64,000 nucleotides of DNA from JADJOM01 sp046327715 (lineage in GTDB: Bacteria; Gemmatimonadota; Gemmatimonadetes; Gemmatimonadales; GWC2-71-9). The translations under genes and the position numbers were made by a program. Positions 23,629-35,453 of this stretch are shown in pieces; position 1 is the stretch's first letter, and every line of letters begins with the position of its first letter. Location of the stretch: positions 310,001 through 374,000 of the forward strand of contig JAXLXY010000001.1 in NCBI GenBank assembly GCA_046327715.1, read 5' to 3'. Under the pieces are notes generated by a model, which saw only the letters and a list, made by a program, of their open reading frames with translations, did no database searches and was not told the DNA's origin.

Positions 23629-24513
23629 CTACGGCTCCGGCGATCGCTTGAGCTGCACCAGCCGTTCGCGGGCCAGGCGCCGGCCCGTCGGGGTGGCAGC
23701 CAGGCCTCCCCCGGCGGTTTCCCGGTAGCGGACATCCATGGAACGGCCGATTTCGCCCATGGTGTCGATGACCTCATCGATCGGGATGGGAAAGCGAACC
23801 CCGGCGAGCGCCATCTCGATCCCGGCCAGGGCGATCGCCCCCCCGGTCGCGTTCCGGTAGACGCAAGGCACCTCGACCAGGCCACCCAAGGGATCGCAGA
23901 CGAGGCCGAGGGTACCCTGCAGGGTGAGGGCGGCCGCATGGGCGGCCACGGTGGGCGACCCGCCGAGCAGCTCCACGCCGGCCGCGGCGGCCATGGCTGC
24001 GGCGGCACCGGTTTCCGCCTGGCAGCCCCCCTCGGCCCCGGACAGGGAGGCGCGGTGGGCCACGACGGCCCCCACCAGTCCCGCGGTGGCGAGGGCGCGC
24101 ACCAGCGCGGCGTCGGTGACCGTGCGGTGCTTGGCGAGGCCCAGGAGGACCCCGGGCAGGACGCCGGCTCCACCCGCCGTCGGAGCCGCGACGATGACGC
24201 CCATCGCGGCGTTCACCTCCTGCACCGCGAGGGCGGAGGCGAGCACGTCGGTGAACACCGTACCGGCCAGCGGACCCACCGGCCGGGTGAGGAGCGCCGC
24301 GTCGCCTCCGACCAGCCCGCTCACGCTGCGGAGGTCGCCGGGAAGGCCGCGTTCGATGGCGTGCCGCATGACCGCGAGCGCCCGTGTCAGGGCCCGCTCC
24401 ACCTCCTCCCGGGTGCGCAGGCCGGCCTCGGCCTCGAGCCGCAGCCCCAGCTCGCCGAGCGAGATGCCGTCCTGCTCGGCCCGCTGGACCAGGTCGCCAA
24501 GCGACTCGAACAT
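23629..24513 (-). CDS. sdaAA: L-serine dehydratase, Fe-S type, alpha subunit
   Basis: The 294-residue subunit of [4Fe-4S] L-serine dehydratase converts L-serine to pyruvate and ammonia. The family segments are MGVIVAAPTAGGAGVLPGVL, GGCQAETGAAAAMAAAA and VCDPLGGLVEVPCVYRN, which include the cysteines that hold the cluster. The start overlaps the beta-subunit stop by one base. It forms a two-gene operon with the beta subunit upstream on the minus strand and is separated from the psp array by 115 bases. Confidence 0.93.
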   Translation of the reverse strand: MFESLGDLVQRAEQDGISLGELGLRLEAEAGLRTREEVERALTRALAVMRHAIERGLPGDLRSVSGLVGGDAALLTRPVGPLAGTVFTDVLASALAVQEVNAAMGVIVAAPTAGGAGVLPGVLLGLAKHRTVTDAALVRALATAGLVGAVVAHRASLSGAEGGCQAETGAAAAMAAAAGVELLGGSPTVAAHAAALTLQGTLGLVCDPLGGLVEVPCVYRNATGGAIALAGIEMALAGVRFPIPIDEVIDTMGEIGRSMDVRYRETAGGGLAATPTGRRLARERLVQLKRSPEP

Positions 24514-25178
24514 CAGGCGATCCTCGCGAGGGAGCGGAGCTGGCTGACGGCCGGCAGGGCCCGGATGACGTCGAGCGTCTGCGGGTGCGGGGCCTGGTCC
24601 AGCTCGTAGATGTGGATGGCCTCCCCGCCCTTCTGGCGCCGGGAGACCTTGATGGTCGCGATGTTCTCGCCCTGGCGCGCGAGGCTGCTGGTGACCGCGG
24701 CGACGATGCCCGGCACGTCCTGCGCGACGAACACGAGGGTCGGCAGGGTCCCGTTCACCTCCACGGGGAATCCGTCGATCTCGGTGATCTGGATCCGCCC
24801 GGCGCCCAGCGAGGAGCCGGTGACCACCGCCTGGTGCTGGTCGCGCTGGAGGGTGATGCGGGTGGTGTTGGGATGATGCTCGCCGTGGAGCTTGGTGTTC
24901 CGGAACCGGATGTCGAGCCCGGCCGCGGCAGCCAGCGCGAGGCTCTCCCGGAGGCGCTCATCGTCGGGGAAGAAGCCGAGGAGCCCGCCGGCGATGGCCC
25001 GATCGGTGCCGTGGCCGGTGCCGGTCCGTGCGAAGGAGCCGTGCAGTTCGACGTCGGCGGCGTCGGGCTGGCCGCCGATGAGGCCACGGGCGAACAGTCC
25101 GATCCGGCAGGCGCCGGCGGTATGCGATGACGACGGCCCGACCATGACCGGGCCGATGATGTCGAGCAGGGAGATCAT
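24513..25178 (-). CDS. sdaAB: L-serine dehydratase, Fe-S type, beta subunit
   Basis: The 221-residue protein has the beta-subunit domain (GPVMVGPSSSHTAGACRIG near residues 8-27, with SSHT and the nearby Cys typical) followed by an ACT domain at about 145-215 (LVFVAQDVPGIVAAVTSSLA). The ACT domain binds serine in this family. Two-subunit serine dehydratases are widespread. The downstream alpha subunit begins on its stop codon, so the enzyme is made as a pair. Confidence 0.93.
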   Translation of the reverse strand: MISLLDIIGPVMVGPSSSHTAGACRIGLFARGLIGGQPDAADVELHGSFARTGTGHGTDRAIAGGLLGFFPDDERLRESLALAAAAGLDIRFRNTKLHGEHHPNTTRITLQRDQHQAVVTGSSLGAGRIQITEIDGFPVEVNGTLPTLVFVAQDVPGIVAAVTSSLARQGENIATIKVSRRQKGGEAIHIYELDQAPHPQTLDVIRALPAVSQLRSLARIA

Positions 25179-25244
25179 GATGGGGAAGTTACGGCATACG
25201 GGGGACCGGGAACAGGGAATGCCCGGACCCGCGACCCCGCCGGC

Positions 25245-25460
25245 CTAGGCCAGCTCCACCTGCCGGATGACCCCGAGGCTCAAGGCGATCTCAGTGCTGT
25301 CGTCGCCGAGCGGGTGGAGGTAGACCTCGTGGGCGGTGACATGGGTGTCCACGCTGGTCGGGACGCCGGTCACCTCCTGGCCGTCCTGGGTGACGATCCG
25401 GACCGGCAGCTCGTTGCTCCCGGCGTACCCCAGCACGGACACGATCTGTTCGTAGGTCAT
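25245..25460 (-). CDS. Small conserved hypothetical protein, 71 aa
   Basis: The 71-residue soluble protein starts at ATG 25460, the first Met with GGGAG upstream, although the frame remains open further. It is mostly beta: LPVRIVTQDGQEVTGVPTSV, a turn HVTAHEVYLHPL, then TEIALSLGVIRQVEL, a pattern like a small SH3/Sm-type barrel. No family was recognised. It lies between sdaAB and the kinase gene on the same strand, 28 bases after the kinase stop, and might be the last gene of the kinase operon. Confidence 0.6.
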   Translation of the reverse strand: MTYEQIVSVLGYAGSNELPVRIVTQDGQEVTGVPTSVDTHVTAHEVYLHPLGDDSTEIALSLGVIRQVELA

Positions 25461-25488
25461 GGAAGCACTCCCGGGCAAGGGTGGGGCG

Positions 25489-27333
25489 CTAGCCGATGGC
25501 CGCGATGACGCCACCCATGCCGCCGTCGTCATTGGGCGGACGGTACACCGGCCCCTGGTCCATCGGGGGCATGACCCCGAAGACGCTCTGGGACCGGAGG
25601 ACACCCTCGACGGCCGTGAGGAGACCCTCCAGTTCCTCGGTGGCCTTCCGGAGCGCATACCGGTACAGCCAGCGGTACCAGAGGAGCCCCCCGGCGCCCA
25701 GGGCGGCCGCGGCGGCCACCCCGGGCAGGAACGCGAGCCCGCCGAGGGCCAGGCCGGTGGCGCCGGCGGCGGTACCGAGGGTGCCCCCGGCGGCGGCGAG
25801 CGCGGCGGCGATCCAGCCGTCGGCCTGCAGGTTCTTCCGCAGTCCCGAGCGAAGGTCGCCGTAGATGGTCACCTCGCAGCCCCCGCCCGCGGGCAGGGGC
25901 CGCAGGGTAAGGTTGAGCTGGAACAGCTCCAGCTGGTACATCCGGTAGGTGAACGGGGTGTAGGTCTCGGTGGACCCCGCCACCATGGTCTTCATCATGT
26001 TGGGGACGCTGAAGACCAGCACGCCCCCGTCGAGCGGGTGGCCGCCGACGGTGTCACGCAGGGTCATCAGGTACGGGCGCGCGGGGCAGACCCGGCCGAT
26101 GGCCTCGAGGACTGAACGCGGGGTGCCCCGGATCACGCGCGAAACCGAGAGACTGCGCGCGCTGGTGCCGAGGAGGCGCGTGGTGAGCCGATCCTGCCGG
26201 GTACCGGTCACGGCCACCGCGGGGGCGTTCGCGGCCGGCTGCTCCGCCAGCGCCAGGGCCACGAACTCGGGGGCGATGCCCACCTCCTGCGCCGCCGCCT
26301 CGACATCGCGGAGGCGGTACCCGCCGGTGGGCAGGGCGCTGGTGATGCCGGTCAGTCCGGTCCCCTGCCGGGAGCGCTGCTCCAGCCGGGTGGCGGCGTC
26401 GGCCTGCAGCTGCGCGGCGCGGAGCCAGATCGCCTCGGCACGCTCCACGGGGATCACCTGGTCGGGGGCGCTGCCCGCGGCGGCCGGTCCCACCTTCTCG
26501 ATGGCCCGGCCCAGCGCGTCGGCCAGCTCCTCGCCGGTGGCGAAGCGCTCCGCGGGGTTCTTGCGCAGGCAGCGATCGATGACGTCGACCAGGGCGCGCG
26601 GAACGCCGGGCGCCACCGACGCCAGCGACGGCGCAGTGCGCGAGGCGACCGCGAGCAGCACGGCGGCCGGGTTGTCGCCCTCGAAGGGGAGGCGGCCGGA
26701 CAGCGCGTAGTACCCCACCACTCCAAGGGAGTAGAGGTCGCTGCGGCCATCGACGCGCTCGCCGTTGGCCTGCTCGGGGCTCATGTAGTGCACGGTCCCC
26801 ACGAGTTCCCCCGCCTGGGTGAGCCCCGAGGCGTGGGTGTCGCGGGCGATGCCGAAGTCCGTCACGACGGCGCGGCCGCTGCCCCGCTCCACCATGATGT
26901 TCGGCGCCTTGATGTCGCGGTGCACCACCCCGCGCAGGTGGGCGTAGGCCAGCGCCCAGGCGGACTCTCGCAGGAGCCGGACCACCTCAACCGCCGGCAG
27001 CGGGCCCCGGTCCCGGACCCGCTCGGCCAGGTTCTCGCCCTCGATGAAGGCCATCACGAAGTAGGCGCAGCCGTTGGCCTCCTCCGCGCGGTAGATCGGG
27101 ACGATGTGTGGGTGGGAGAGCTGCGCCGCGGTCCGCGCCTCGCGCAGGAAGCGCTCCCGCACGGTGGCGTCGCCGGTCAGGTGCGGGGGAAGCACCTTGA
27201 TGGCCACCGGGCGCTCCAGGCGAAGCTCCCGGGCCAGGTACACCACGCCCATGCCGCCGCGACCGAGCTCCCGCTCGATCTGGTAGCTCCCGGCGAGCAG
27301 GGGTTCCAGCGCGGCCCGGACCGGATCGGTCAT
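25489..27333 (-). CDS. Ser/Thr protein kinase with C-terminal membrane-hairpin domain
   Basis: The 614-residue protein starts with a complete PASTA-type (Hanks) kinase domain at about 15-285: P-loop GRGGMGVVYLAR, lysine in VAIKVL, HRDIKAPN, DFGIARD and SPEQANG. The middle (about 310-390) is a helical region with RDVEAAAQEVGIAPEFVALAL. The remainder is a START-like stretch, then a glycine/alanine hydrophobic hairpin (about 510-560) before a final helix. No extracellular sensor is evident. The start lies 2 bases after the S9 peptidase stop, so the two are co-translated. The function of the C-terminal module is unknown. Confidence 0.85.
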   Translation of the reverse strand: MTDPVRAALEPLLAGSYQIERELGRGGMGVVYLARELRLERPVAIKVLPPHLTGDATVRERFLREARTAAQLSHPHIVPIYRAEEANGCAYFVMAFIEGENLAERVRDRGPLPAVEVVRLLRESAWALAYAHLRGVVHRDIKAPNIMVERGSGRAVVTDFGIARDTHASGLTQAGELVGTVHYMSPEQANGERVDGRSDLYSLGVVGYYALSGRLPFEGDNPAAVLLAVASRTAPSLASVAPGVPRALVDVIDRCLRKNPAERFATGEELADALGRAIEKVGPAAAGSAPDQVIPVERAEAIWLRAAQLQADAATRLEQRSRQGTGLTGITSALPTGGYRLRDVEAAAQEVGIAPEFVALALAEQPAANAPAVAVTGTRQDRLTTRLLGTSARSLSVSRVIRGTPRSVLEAIGRVCPARPYLMTLRDTVGGHPLDGGVLVFSVPNMMKTMVAGSTETYTPFTYRMYQLELFQLNLTLRPLPAGGGCEVTIYGDLRSGLRKNLQADGWIAAALAAAGGTLGTAAGATGLALGGLAFLPGVAAAAALGAGGLLWYRWLYRYALRKATEELEGLLTAVEGVLRSQSVFGVMPPMDQGPVYRPPNDDGGMGGVIAAIG

Positions 27334-27335
27334 GG

Positions 27336-29627
27336 TCAGTTGGTGAGCGGCCCGGGCCCCCCCGGCGGCAGCGACCGCGGGGGGCCGAGGGTCTCGTCGA
27401 TGAAGTTGGTGATCAGGGTCCGGAGGTGCAGCGTGGTGTTGCCCCCGAAGATCCCGTGGTTCCGGTTGGGGTAGGCCATGAAGTCGAAGGTCTTGTTCGC
27501 CGCCACCAGCCGGTTGAGCAGGTTCTCCGAGTTCTGGTAGTGCACGTTGTCGTCGCCGGTGCCGTGGACCAGGAGCAGGCGCCCGCGCATCCGGTCCACG
27601 TAGCTCAGCGGCGAGCCCTTGTCGTAGCCGGCCGGGTTGTCCTGGGGCAGGCCATTGTAGCGCTCGGTGTAGATGTTGTCGTAGAACTTCCAGTGGGTCA
27701 CCGGCGCCACCGCCACGGCCATGCGGTAGACGTCGGGGGCCTGGAACAGCCCGTTGAGGCTCATGAACCCGCCGTAGCTCCAGCCGAAGACCCCCATCCG
27801 GGTGGAGTCGACGAAGGCCCAGCGGCCCATGGCCCGGGCCGCGGCGGCCTGGTCCTGGGTCTCGATCACCCCCAGCTGGCGGTAGACGATCTTGCGCCAC
27901 GCCCGCCCCCGCATGCCGGTGCCGCGGTTGTCGATGCTGGCGACGATGTAGCCCTTCTGGGTGAGCAGCAGGTTCCAGAGGTAGTTCGTGCCGCCCCAGC
28001 TGTCGAGCACCGTCTGCGACCCCGGCCCGCCGTAGTTGGAGAAGAAGACGGGGTACTTCCGCGCGGGATCGAAGTCCACCGGCTTCATCATCCAGCCGTT
28101 GAGCCGGACCCCGTCGCCGATGTCCACCTGGAAGAACTCCGCCGGTCCCTTCCGCAGCGCGGCGACGCGTTCCCTGAGCTGGGCGTTGGCCACCAGCGTC
28201 CGCAGCGGGCGGTGCTCCGGCAGGGTCACCAGTTCCGTCACCGGCGGGGCGCCGAAGCGGGACCACGTATGGAAAGCCACCCTGGCGTCGGGCGCGATGT
28301 TGTAGGAGTGACTGCCGGCCTGGTCGGCGGGCGTCAGCCGTTTCGCCTCCCCGCCGCCATCGAGCCGGGTGCGGTACAGGTACCGCTGCGTCGGGTTGCC
28401 CGGCGAGGCGATGTAATACAGCCACCCGCCGGAGGTGTCGACCGCGGCCTGGCCGGCAACGTCATACTCGCCCGGGGTGAGCGGGGTGAGCCGGGCGTCG
28501 TCGCGGGCCACCCGGTACACGTGGCGCCAACCGTCGCGCTCGCTCTCCCACAGGAAGCTGCGCCCGCCATCGAGCCAGGGCGTCTCGTCGGGAAAGTCCA
28601 CCCAGGCGCTGTCCCGCTCCTCGAGCACCTGGCGGACGCTGCCGTCGCGCCGGGAGCCCAGGTACACGATGTCGGTGTTCTGCAGCCGGTTGAGCTGCTG
28701 GATGATCACCTCATCGCTGCCCGCCGCCCACTCCATCCGCGCCAGGTAGTGGTTGCGGGGGTCGCCCGGGACGCGGAACCAGGTGGTGGGCCCGCCGGCC
28801 GCCGGCACCACGCCCACCCGCGCCGCGGAGTTGGACTCGCCCGCCTTGGGGTACTGGATCTCGATGGCCTGGGCGTAGGTGGAGTCGGTGTTGTTGATGA
28901 GGGTGAAGTTGCGCACGCTGTCGGCGTTGAGCTGCCAGAGGGCGATGCTGCGGCCGTCGGGGCTCCAGCGCCAGCCGTCGCGCAGGTCGAGCTCTTCCTC
29001 GTACACCCAGTCGAAGGTCCCGTTGATGATCGTCCGCGACCCGTCCCGGGTGAGCTGCACCACCCGCCCGGTGGCGAGGTGCTCCACGTAGAGGTTGTTC
29101 TCCCGGACATAGGCCACCCGCCCGCCCTCCGGGGAAAACTTGGCGAACATCAGCGTGGACGGCCTGGCACGCGGCCCGCCCAGCTTGCGCAGGCGCCAGG
29201 TGCGCAGGTCGAGCGCCCAGTAGTCGCCCCGGGTGTTCTGCCGCCAGACCGGGGCGCTGTTGGTGAAGACCAGCAGCTGCCGCTCGTCGGCCGACCAGAC
29301 ATAATCCTCGACGGTGAGCGGCACGCTGTCGCCCCGCGGGATGAGCCGGGGCGCGGGCACCAGCACCGTGCGCGCCCCGCTGGCCACGTCGTACCGCACC
29401 AGGTCCTGGCCACCCTTCCCCTCCCGCGACTGCTCGAGCGTGGTGTAGGCCCCTCCGCCGGCGAGCCACCGGGCGGGGCCGAAGAACTCGGGCCGGAAGT
29501 CGCCGGAGGCGTACACCCGCTCGATGGTGAGCAGGCTGGGATCGGTGGCCTGGCCGTGCAGCCCCCGGGCTGGGAGCAGCGCCAGGAGGAGGGCAGGCAG
29601 GGACCAGGAGAGGGAGCGGGACGACAT
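27336..29627 (-). CDS. S9 family peptidase, dipeptidyl peptidase IV-like
   Basis: The 763-residue secreted enzyme has a signal peptide (about 1-26, ending LHGQ), an eight-bladed beta-propeller domain (DPP-IV N-terminal region, about 90-480) and a C-terminal alpha/beta-hydrolase. The catalytic triad is visible as Ser617 in GWSYGG, Asp692/693 in GTGDD and His724 in NRNHG. A double-glutamate motif typical of DPP-IV occurs in VYEEELDLRDGWRWS. It cleaves N-terminal dipeptides, probably in the periplasm. ATG 29627 is preferred over an upstream TTG at 29666 because it starts the signal peptide. Confidence 0.92.
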   Translation of the reverse strand: MSSRSLSWSLPALLLALLPARGLHGQATDPSLLTIERVYASGDFRPEFFGPARWLAGGGAYTTLEQSREGKGGQDLVRYDVASGARTVLVPAPRLIPRGDSVPLTVEDYVWSADERQLLVFTNSAPVWRQNTRGDYWALDLRTWRLRKLGGPRARPSTLMFAKFSPEGGRVAYVRENNLYVEHLATGRVVQLTRDGSRTIINGTFDWVYEEELDLRDGWRWSPDGRSIALWQLNADSVRNFTLINNTDSTYAQAIEIQYPKAGESNSAARVGVVPAAGGPTTWFRVPGDPRNHYLARMEWAAGSDEVIIQQLNRLQNTDIVYLGSRRDGSVRQVLEERDSAWVDFPDETPWLDGGRSFLWESERDGWRHVYRVARDDARLTPLTPGEYDVAGQAAVDTSGGWLYYIASPGNPTQRYLYRTRLDGGGEAKRLTPADQAGSHSYNIAPDARVAFHTWSRFGAPPVTELVTLPEHRPLRTLVANAQLRERVAALRKGPAEFFQVDIGDGVRLNGWMMKPVDFDPARKYPVFFSNYGGPGSQTVLDSWGGTNYLWNLLLTQKGYIVASIDNRGTGMRGRAWRKIVYRQLGVIETQDQAAAARAMGRWAFVDSTRMGVFGWSYGGFMSLNGLFQAPDVYRMAVAVAPVTHWKFYDNIYTERYNGLPQDNPAGYDKGSPLSYVDRMRGRLLLVHGTGDDNVHYQNSENLLNRLVAANKTFDFMAYPNRNHGIFGGNTTLHLRTLITNFIDETLGPPRSLPPGGPGPLTN

Positions 29628-29671
29628 CCGCACGGGCACCTCGGATCGGGGGGACAGGGCGCGCAACCGGC

Positions 29672-30349
29672 CTACGGTCGCGCCTCCTCCACCGCCCGGC
29701 TGGCCGGCACGATGTCGAGCTCGGCGAGGAGGGGATCGGTGGAGGTGTTGAGCATGTGGACCAGCACCTCGAGCGTGCTCACTTCGACGGATACCTGGCC
29801 GGCCCCGGGCGTCTGCTGGTACCGGGCCCGGAACGACTCGAGCTCCCGCAGGCTCAGGAATCCCGGGACGGTGGTGCGCCCGTCCTGCGTGAAGGTCAGG
29901 TACCCGCCATCCGCCGCCTTGGCCATGAAGACGGGCGTGCCCGGCAGCTCGGTCGGCTTGCCCTGGGCCGCGAGCACCCGGGTGGCCGCGGCGACTTCCT
30001 CGGGATCGGGAACGTAGGCGTACTCGACCTGCCGGCCGGTCGCGAAGAGCCGGAGGGTGTTGCCCAGGGAGGCCGCGCGGATCACCACCTGCCGGGCCAG
30101 GTCGGGCCGCTGGCGGCGCAGGTTGGCGAGGAACCCGTTGGCCGTGCCCCGGCGGAGGAAGAGCCCCACCACCGGCTTGCCACCGCCCGGCGGCGTGGCC
30201 ACCACGGGCGTGCCCGCCGCATCCATGGCAATGAAGACGGGAATGTCACGCAGGACCTCGATGGCGCGCCCGGGCGAACTCGGCCCCTGGGCCGAGAGCG
30301 GGAGCGCCACCAGGGCAGCGAGCAGGGACAGCCGGAGGGAAGCGTACAC
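29672..30349 (-). CDS. Tic22-like family secreted protein
   Basis: The 225-residue protein has a signal peptide (about 1-20) and two similar halves: LRDIPVFIAMDAAGTPVVAT with VVGLFLRRGTANGFLANL, and LPGTPVFMAKAADGGYLTF with VPGFLSLRELESFRARY. This two-fold layout matches the Tic22 family, periplasmic proteins of cyanobacteria and plastids linked to outer-membrane protein or lipid transport. GTG 30349 is chosen because AGGA lies 5 bases upstream and the signal peptide follows. It precedes the S9 peptidase gene by 44 bases. No cyanobacterial context is present. Confidence 0.72.
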   Translation of the reverse strand: MYASLRLSLLAALVALPLSAQGPSSPGRAIEVLRDIPVFIAMDAAGTPVVATPPGGGKPVVGLFLRRGTANGFLANLRRQRPDLARQVVIRAASLGNTLRLFATGRQVEYAYVPDPEEVAAATRVLAAQGKPTELPGTPVFMAKAADGGYLTFTQDGRTTVPGFLSLRELESFRARYQQTPGAGQVSVEVSTLEVLVHMLNTSTDPLLAELDIVPASRAVEEARP

Positions 30350-30401
30350 GATGATCCTGTAGGACGGGTGACGACCGGGCCGGGTTCCAGTCAACGCAAA
30401 G

Positions 30402-32075
30402 TTAGCGGCCCGGGCCTCCGCCGGCCTCCCGCCACTGTTCAAGGTCGGCCACCCGGGACTCCAACCGGGCCAGGCGGTCGTCAGCCGGCGCAGGCACGGG
30501 ACCGCCGGCGGCCGGCCTCGGGCCCAGGGGCGGGGGCGGGGGCGATGCCGCTGCCGATGCCGAGGCCGCGATTCGGATGGACGGCGGGAGGGTGTGGCCC
30601 CCCGACGGCAGCGGCGCCCGGCCGCCCGCCACGCCGAGGATGGCGCGCCCGGGAGCACCGGCCCAGAACAGCCGGAACAGGCGCTCGCCGATCGGCGCCC
30701 GCAGCGGGCTCCGCAGGATCCCGATGATCGCCAGGCCGCGCATCACGTAAGCCGAAATGATGATGAACACCCCGGGGCGCGATACCTCGAACCACCCGGG
30801 CCGCACCTCGGTACGCATCGCGGCCTTCACCCACCACTGCATCGCGAAGGTCGCGCCGAACATGACCACCAGGATGACCAGCTGCCGGCGCCGGCGGGCG
30901 ACCACGCCGGGATCCGCCCGCAGCTGGGCCCGCTCCGCCTCCCGTTCGGCCAGGATGGCCCGGAAGCCCGACTGGATCTCGGCGATGTCGAACCCCCGCT
31001 GCCGGAGCCGGCGCGCCTGCTGGACCGTCTGGGCCAGCCGGCCCCAGACCACCGCCGCGAACAGCACCACGGGCAGCACCACGTCGAGGTCGCCGCCATA
31101 GAGCTGCCCCAGCACCTGGAGCAGCAGCCAGCCGATGACCGTGGCCCCTACGAGGATGAGCGAGGCCTGTCCCGCATCCTGGGCCAGGAGCCGCACCGGG
31201 AGTGGCACCTCCGGACCGGCCAGCTGCGCCGTCTCCAGCGCCTCGACCAGGGCCTCCGCCGTGGCGAAGCGCTCGCTGGCCTCCTTGCGGACCAGCTGGT
31301 CGATCGCCGCCGCGAGCGCGGCGGGGATGTCGGGACGGAGCGACGCGATCGGGGGCGCCGGCTCGGTGAGCTGCTTGACCAGCAGCTGCTGGGTGGAGGT
31401 GCCGGTGAACACCGGCGTGCCGGTCAGGGCGAAGTACGCGGTGAGTCCGAGGGAATAGAGGTCGCTCCGGCCGTCCACGGCGTCCCCGGAGGCCTGCTCG
31501 GGGCTCATGAACTCCGGGGTCCCGACCACCTCGCCCACCCGCGTGAGGCCCGGTCGGGCCGCGGCAGGGGCGATGTCCCGCGCGATGCCGAAGTCGGTGA
31601 CCAGCGCGCGCCCGGTGGCCCGCTCGATGAGGATGTTGTCGGGCTTGATGTCGCGGTGCACCACCCCGCGTCCGTGGGCGTAGGCCAGCGCGTAGGCGGC
31701 GTCCTGCAGCAGGCGCACCGTCTCCCGGACGGTCAGCGGCCCGCTCCGGCGCACCCGCCCGGCGAGCGACTCGCCCTCGATGAAGCCCATGGCGAAGGCC
31801 AGCAGCCCCGCCCGCTCCTCGACGGCATGCACCGGGACGATGTTGGGATGGGAGAACGAGGCGGCGGTGCGGGTCTCGCGCAGGAACCGCTCGCGCAGCT
31901 CGGCGCTCGCCGCCAGCTCCGCGGGCAGCACCTTGAGGGCCACGGGCCGGTCGAGCTGGCGGTCGCGGGCCAGGTACACGGCCCCCATGCCGCCGCGGCC
32001 CAGCTCCCGCTCGAAGGTGTAGCGGTCGCCCAGCTGGGCGCGGAGGTTGGCGAGGGCGTCGGTGGGGGCGGTCAC
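30402..32075 (-). CDS. Ser/Thr protein kinase with membrane domain
   Basis: The 557-residue protein has an intact Hanks-type kinase domain (about 17-280: GRGGMGAVYLAR, VALKVL, HRDIKPDN, DFGIARD, SPEQASG). It is followed by about four membrane spans (two near 305-350, two near 400-465), a proline-rich low-complexity stretch and a short terminal coiled coil (DDRLARLESRVADLEQW). It differs in its C-terminal part from the kinase at 25489-27333. It lies upstream of the Tic22-like gene with a 52-bp gap. Substrates are not apparent. Confidence 0.88.
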   Translation of the reverse strand: MTAPTDALANLRAQLGDRYTFERELGRGGMGAVYLARDRQLDRPVALKVLPAELAASAELRERFLRETRTAASFSHPNIVPVHAVEERAGLLAFAMGFIEGESLAGRVRRSGPLTVRETVRLLQDAAYALAYAHGRGVVHRDIKPDNILIERATGRALVTDFGIARDIAPAAARPGLTRVGEVVGTPEFMSPEQASGDAVDGRSDLYSLGLTAYFALTGTPVFTGTSTQQLLVKQLTEPAPPIASLRPDIPAALAAAIDQLVRKEASERFATAEALVEALETAQLAGPEVPLPVRLLAQDAGQASLILVGATVIGWLLLQVLGQLYGGDLDVVLPVVLFAAVVWGRLAQTVQQARRLRQRGFDIAEIQSGFRAILAEREAERAQLRADPGVVARRRRQLVILVVMFGATFAMQWWVKAAMRTEVRPGWFEVSRPGVFIIISAYVMRGLAIIGILRSPLRAPIGERLFRLFWAGAPGRAILGVAGGRAPLPSGGHTLPPSIRIAASASAAASPPPPPLGPRPAAGGPVPAPADDRLARLESRVADLEQWREAGGGPGR

Positions 32076-32121
32076 GGGAGGGAAGGTACTGCACGGTGGG
32101 CCGGGCCCGCGAGCACCGGGT

Positions 32122-34980
<2,859 letters not shown>

Positions 34981-35007
34981 AAGCAGGGGAACGTACCCGC
35001 GGCGGGA

Positions 35008-35034
35008 GGGGGATTCAATCCTCGGAGATCCCCC
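35008..35034 (-). terminator. Hairpin upstream of uvrA, after the 35060-35452 gene
   Basis: A 7-bp stem GGGGGAT/ATCCCCC (35008-35014 with 35028-35034) with a 13-base loop lies 25 bases after the stop of the small membrane protein gene and 28 bases before uvrA. It probably ends that transcript. Confidence 0.45.
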
Positions 35035-35059
35035 GCGGCCGCGGGTGCCCGGGGGCGGC

Positions 35060-35452
35060 CTACCCCGCGCGCGTCAGCTGGTACAACACGCCGACGGCAT
35101 AGAGCACCAGCGGCCAGTGGCCCAGCGCCCAGCGCACCCCCTCGCGGGCCCGCCGGCCGGCACGCGCCCAGGCCAGGTGGGCCCCCCCCGCGCCCAGTCC
35201 GAGCGCCAGCAGGTAGATCGGGATGCTCAACGGCCCGAGCTTCGCAACCGGCAGCCGCGAGAACAGGGCCAGCATCAGCACGATCCCGATGGCGCTGAGG
35301 GCGTAGACCACCAGCCGACCGGCGCTGAACCGCGCCCGGCTCGAGAGATCCAGCTCCTCGGCGAGCAGCAGCTCGTCCTCGAGCTCCGCCAGCTCCTCGT
35401 CGCTCAGCTGGAGCAGGTCCTCGTCCCGGAGGGAGGCGATCTCGAAGGCCAT
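35060..35452 (-). CDS. Small membrane protein with acidic N-terminus
   Basis: The 130-residue protein has an acidic helical N-terminus (LQLSDEELAELEDELLLAEE, about 14-33) followed by three to four membrane spans and an Arg-rich loop (RAGRRAREG). No family was recognised. ATG 35452 is chosen because it gives a compact protein directly after the upstream gene stop (35454); the frame is open further upstream but only as a shadow of that gene. The two genes are probably co-expressed. Confidence 0.65.
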   Translation of the reverse strand: MAFEIASLRDEDLLQLSDEELAELEDELLLAEELDLSSRARFSAGRLVVYALSAIGIVLMLALFSRLPVAKLGPLSIPIYLLALGLGAGGAHLAWARAGRRAREGVRWALGHWPLVLYAVGVLYQLTRAG

Positions 35453-35453
35453 G

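Noticed and set aside
25489..28425. A 978-codon frame that would extend the kinase into the S9 peptidase gene
   Set aside because: The extra part is a frame-shifted shadow of the peptidase. ATG 27333 gives a complete kinase and lies just after the peptidase stop.
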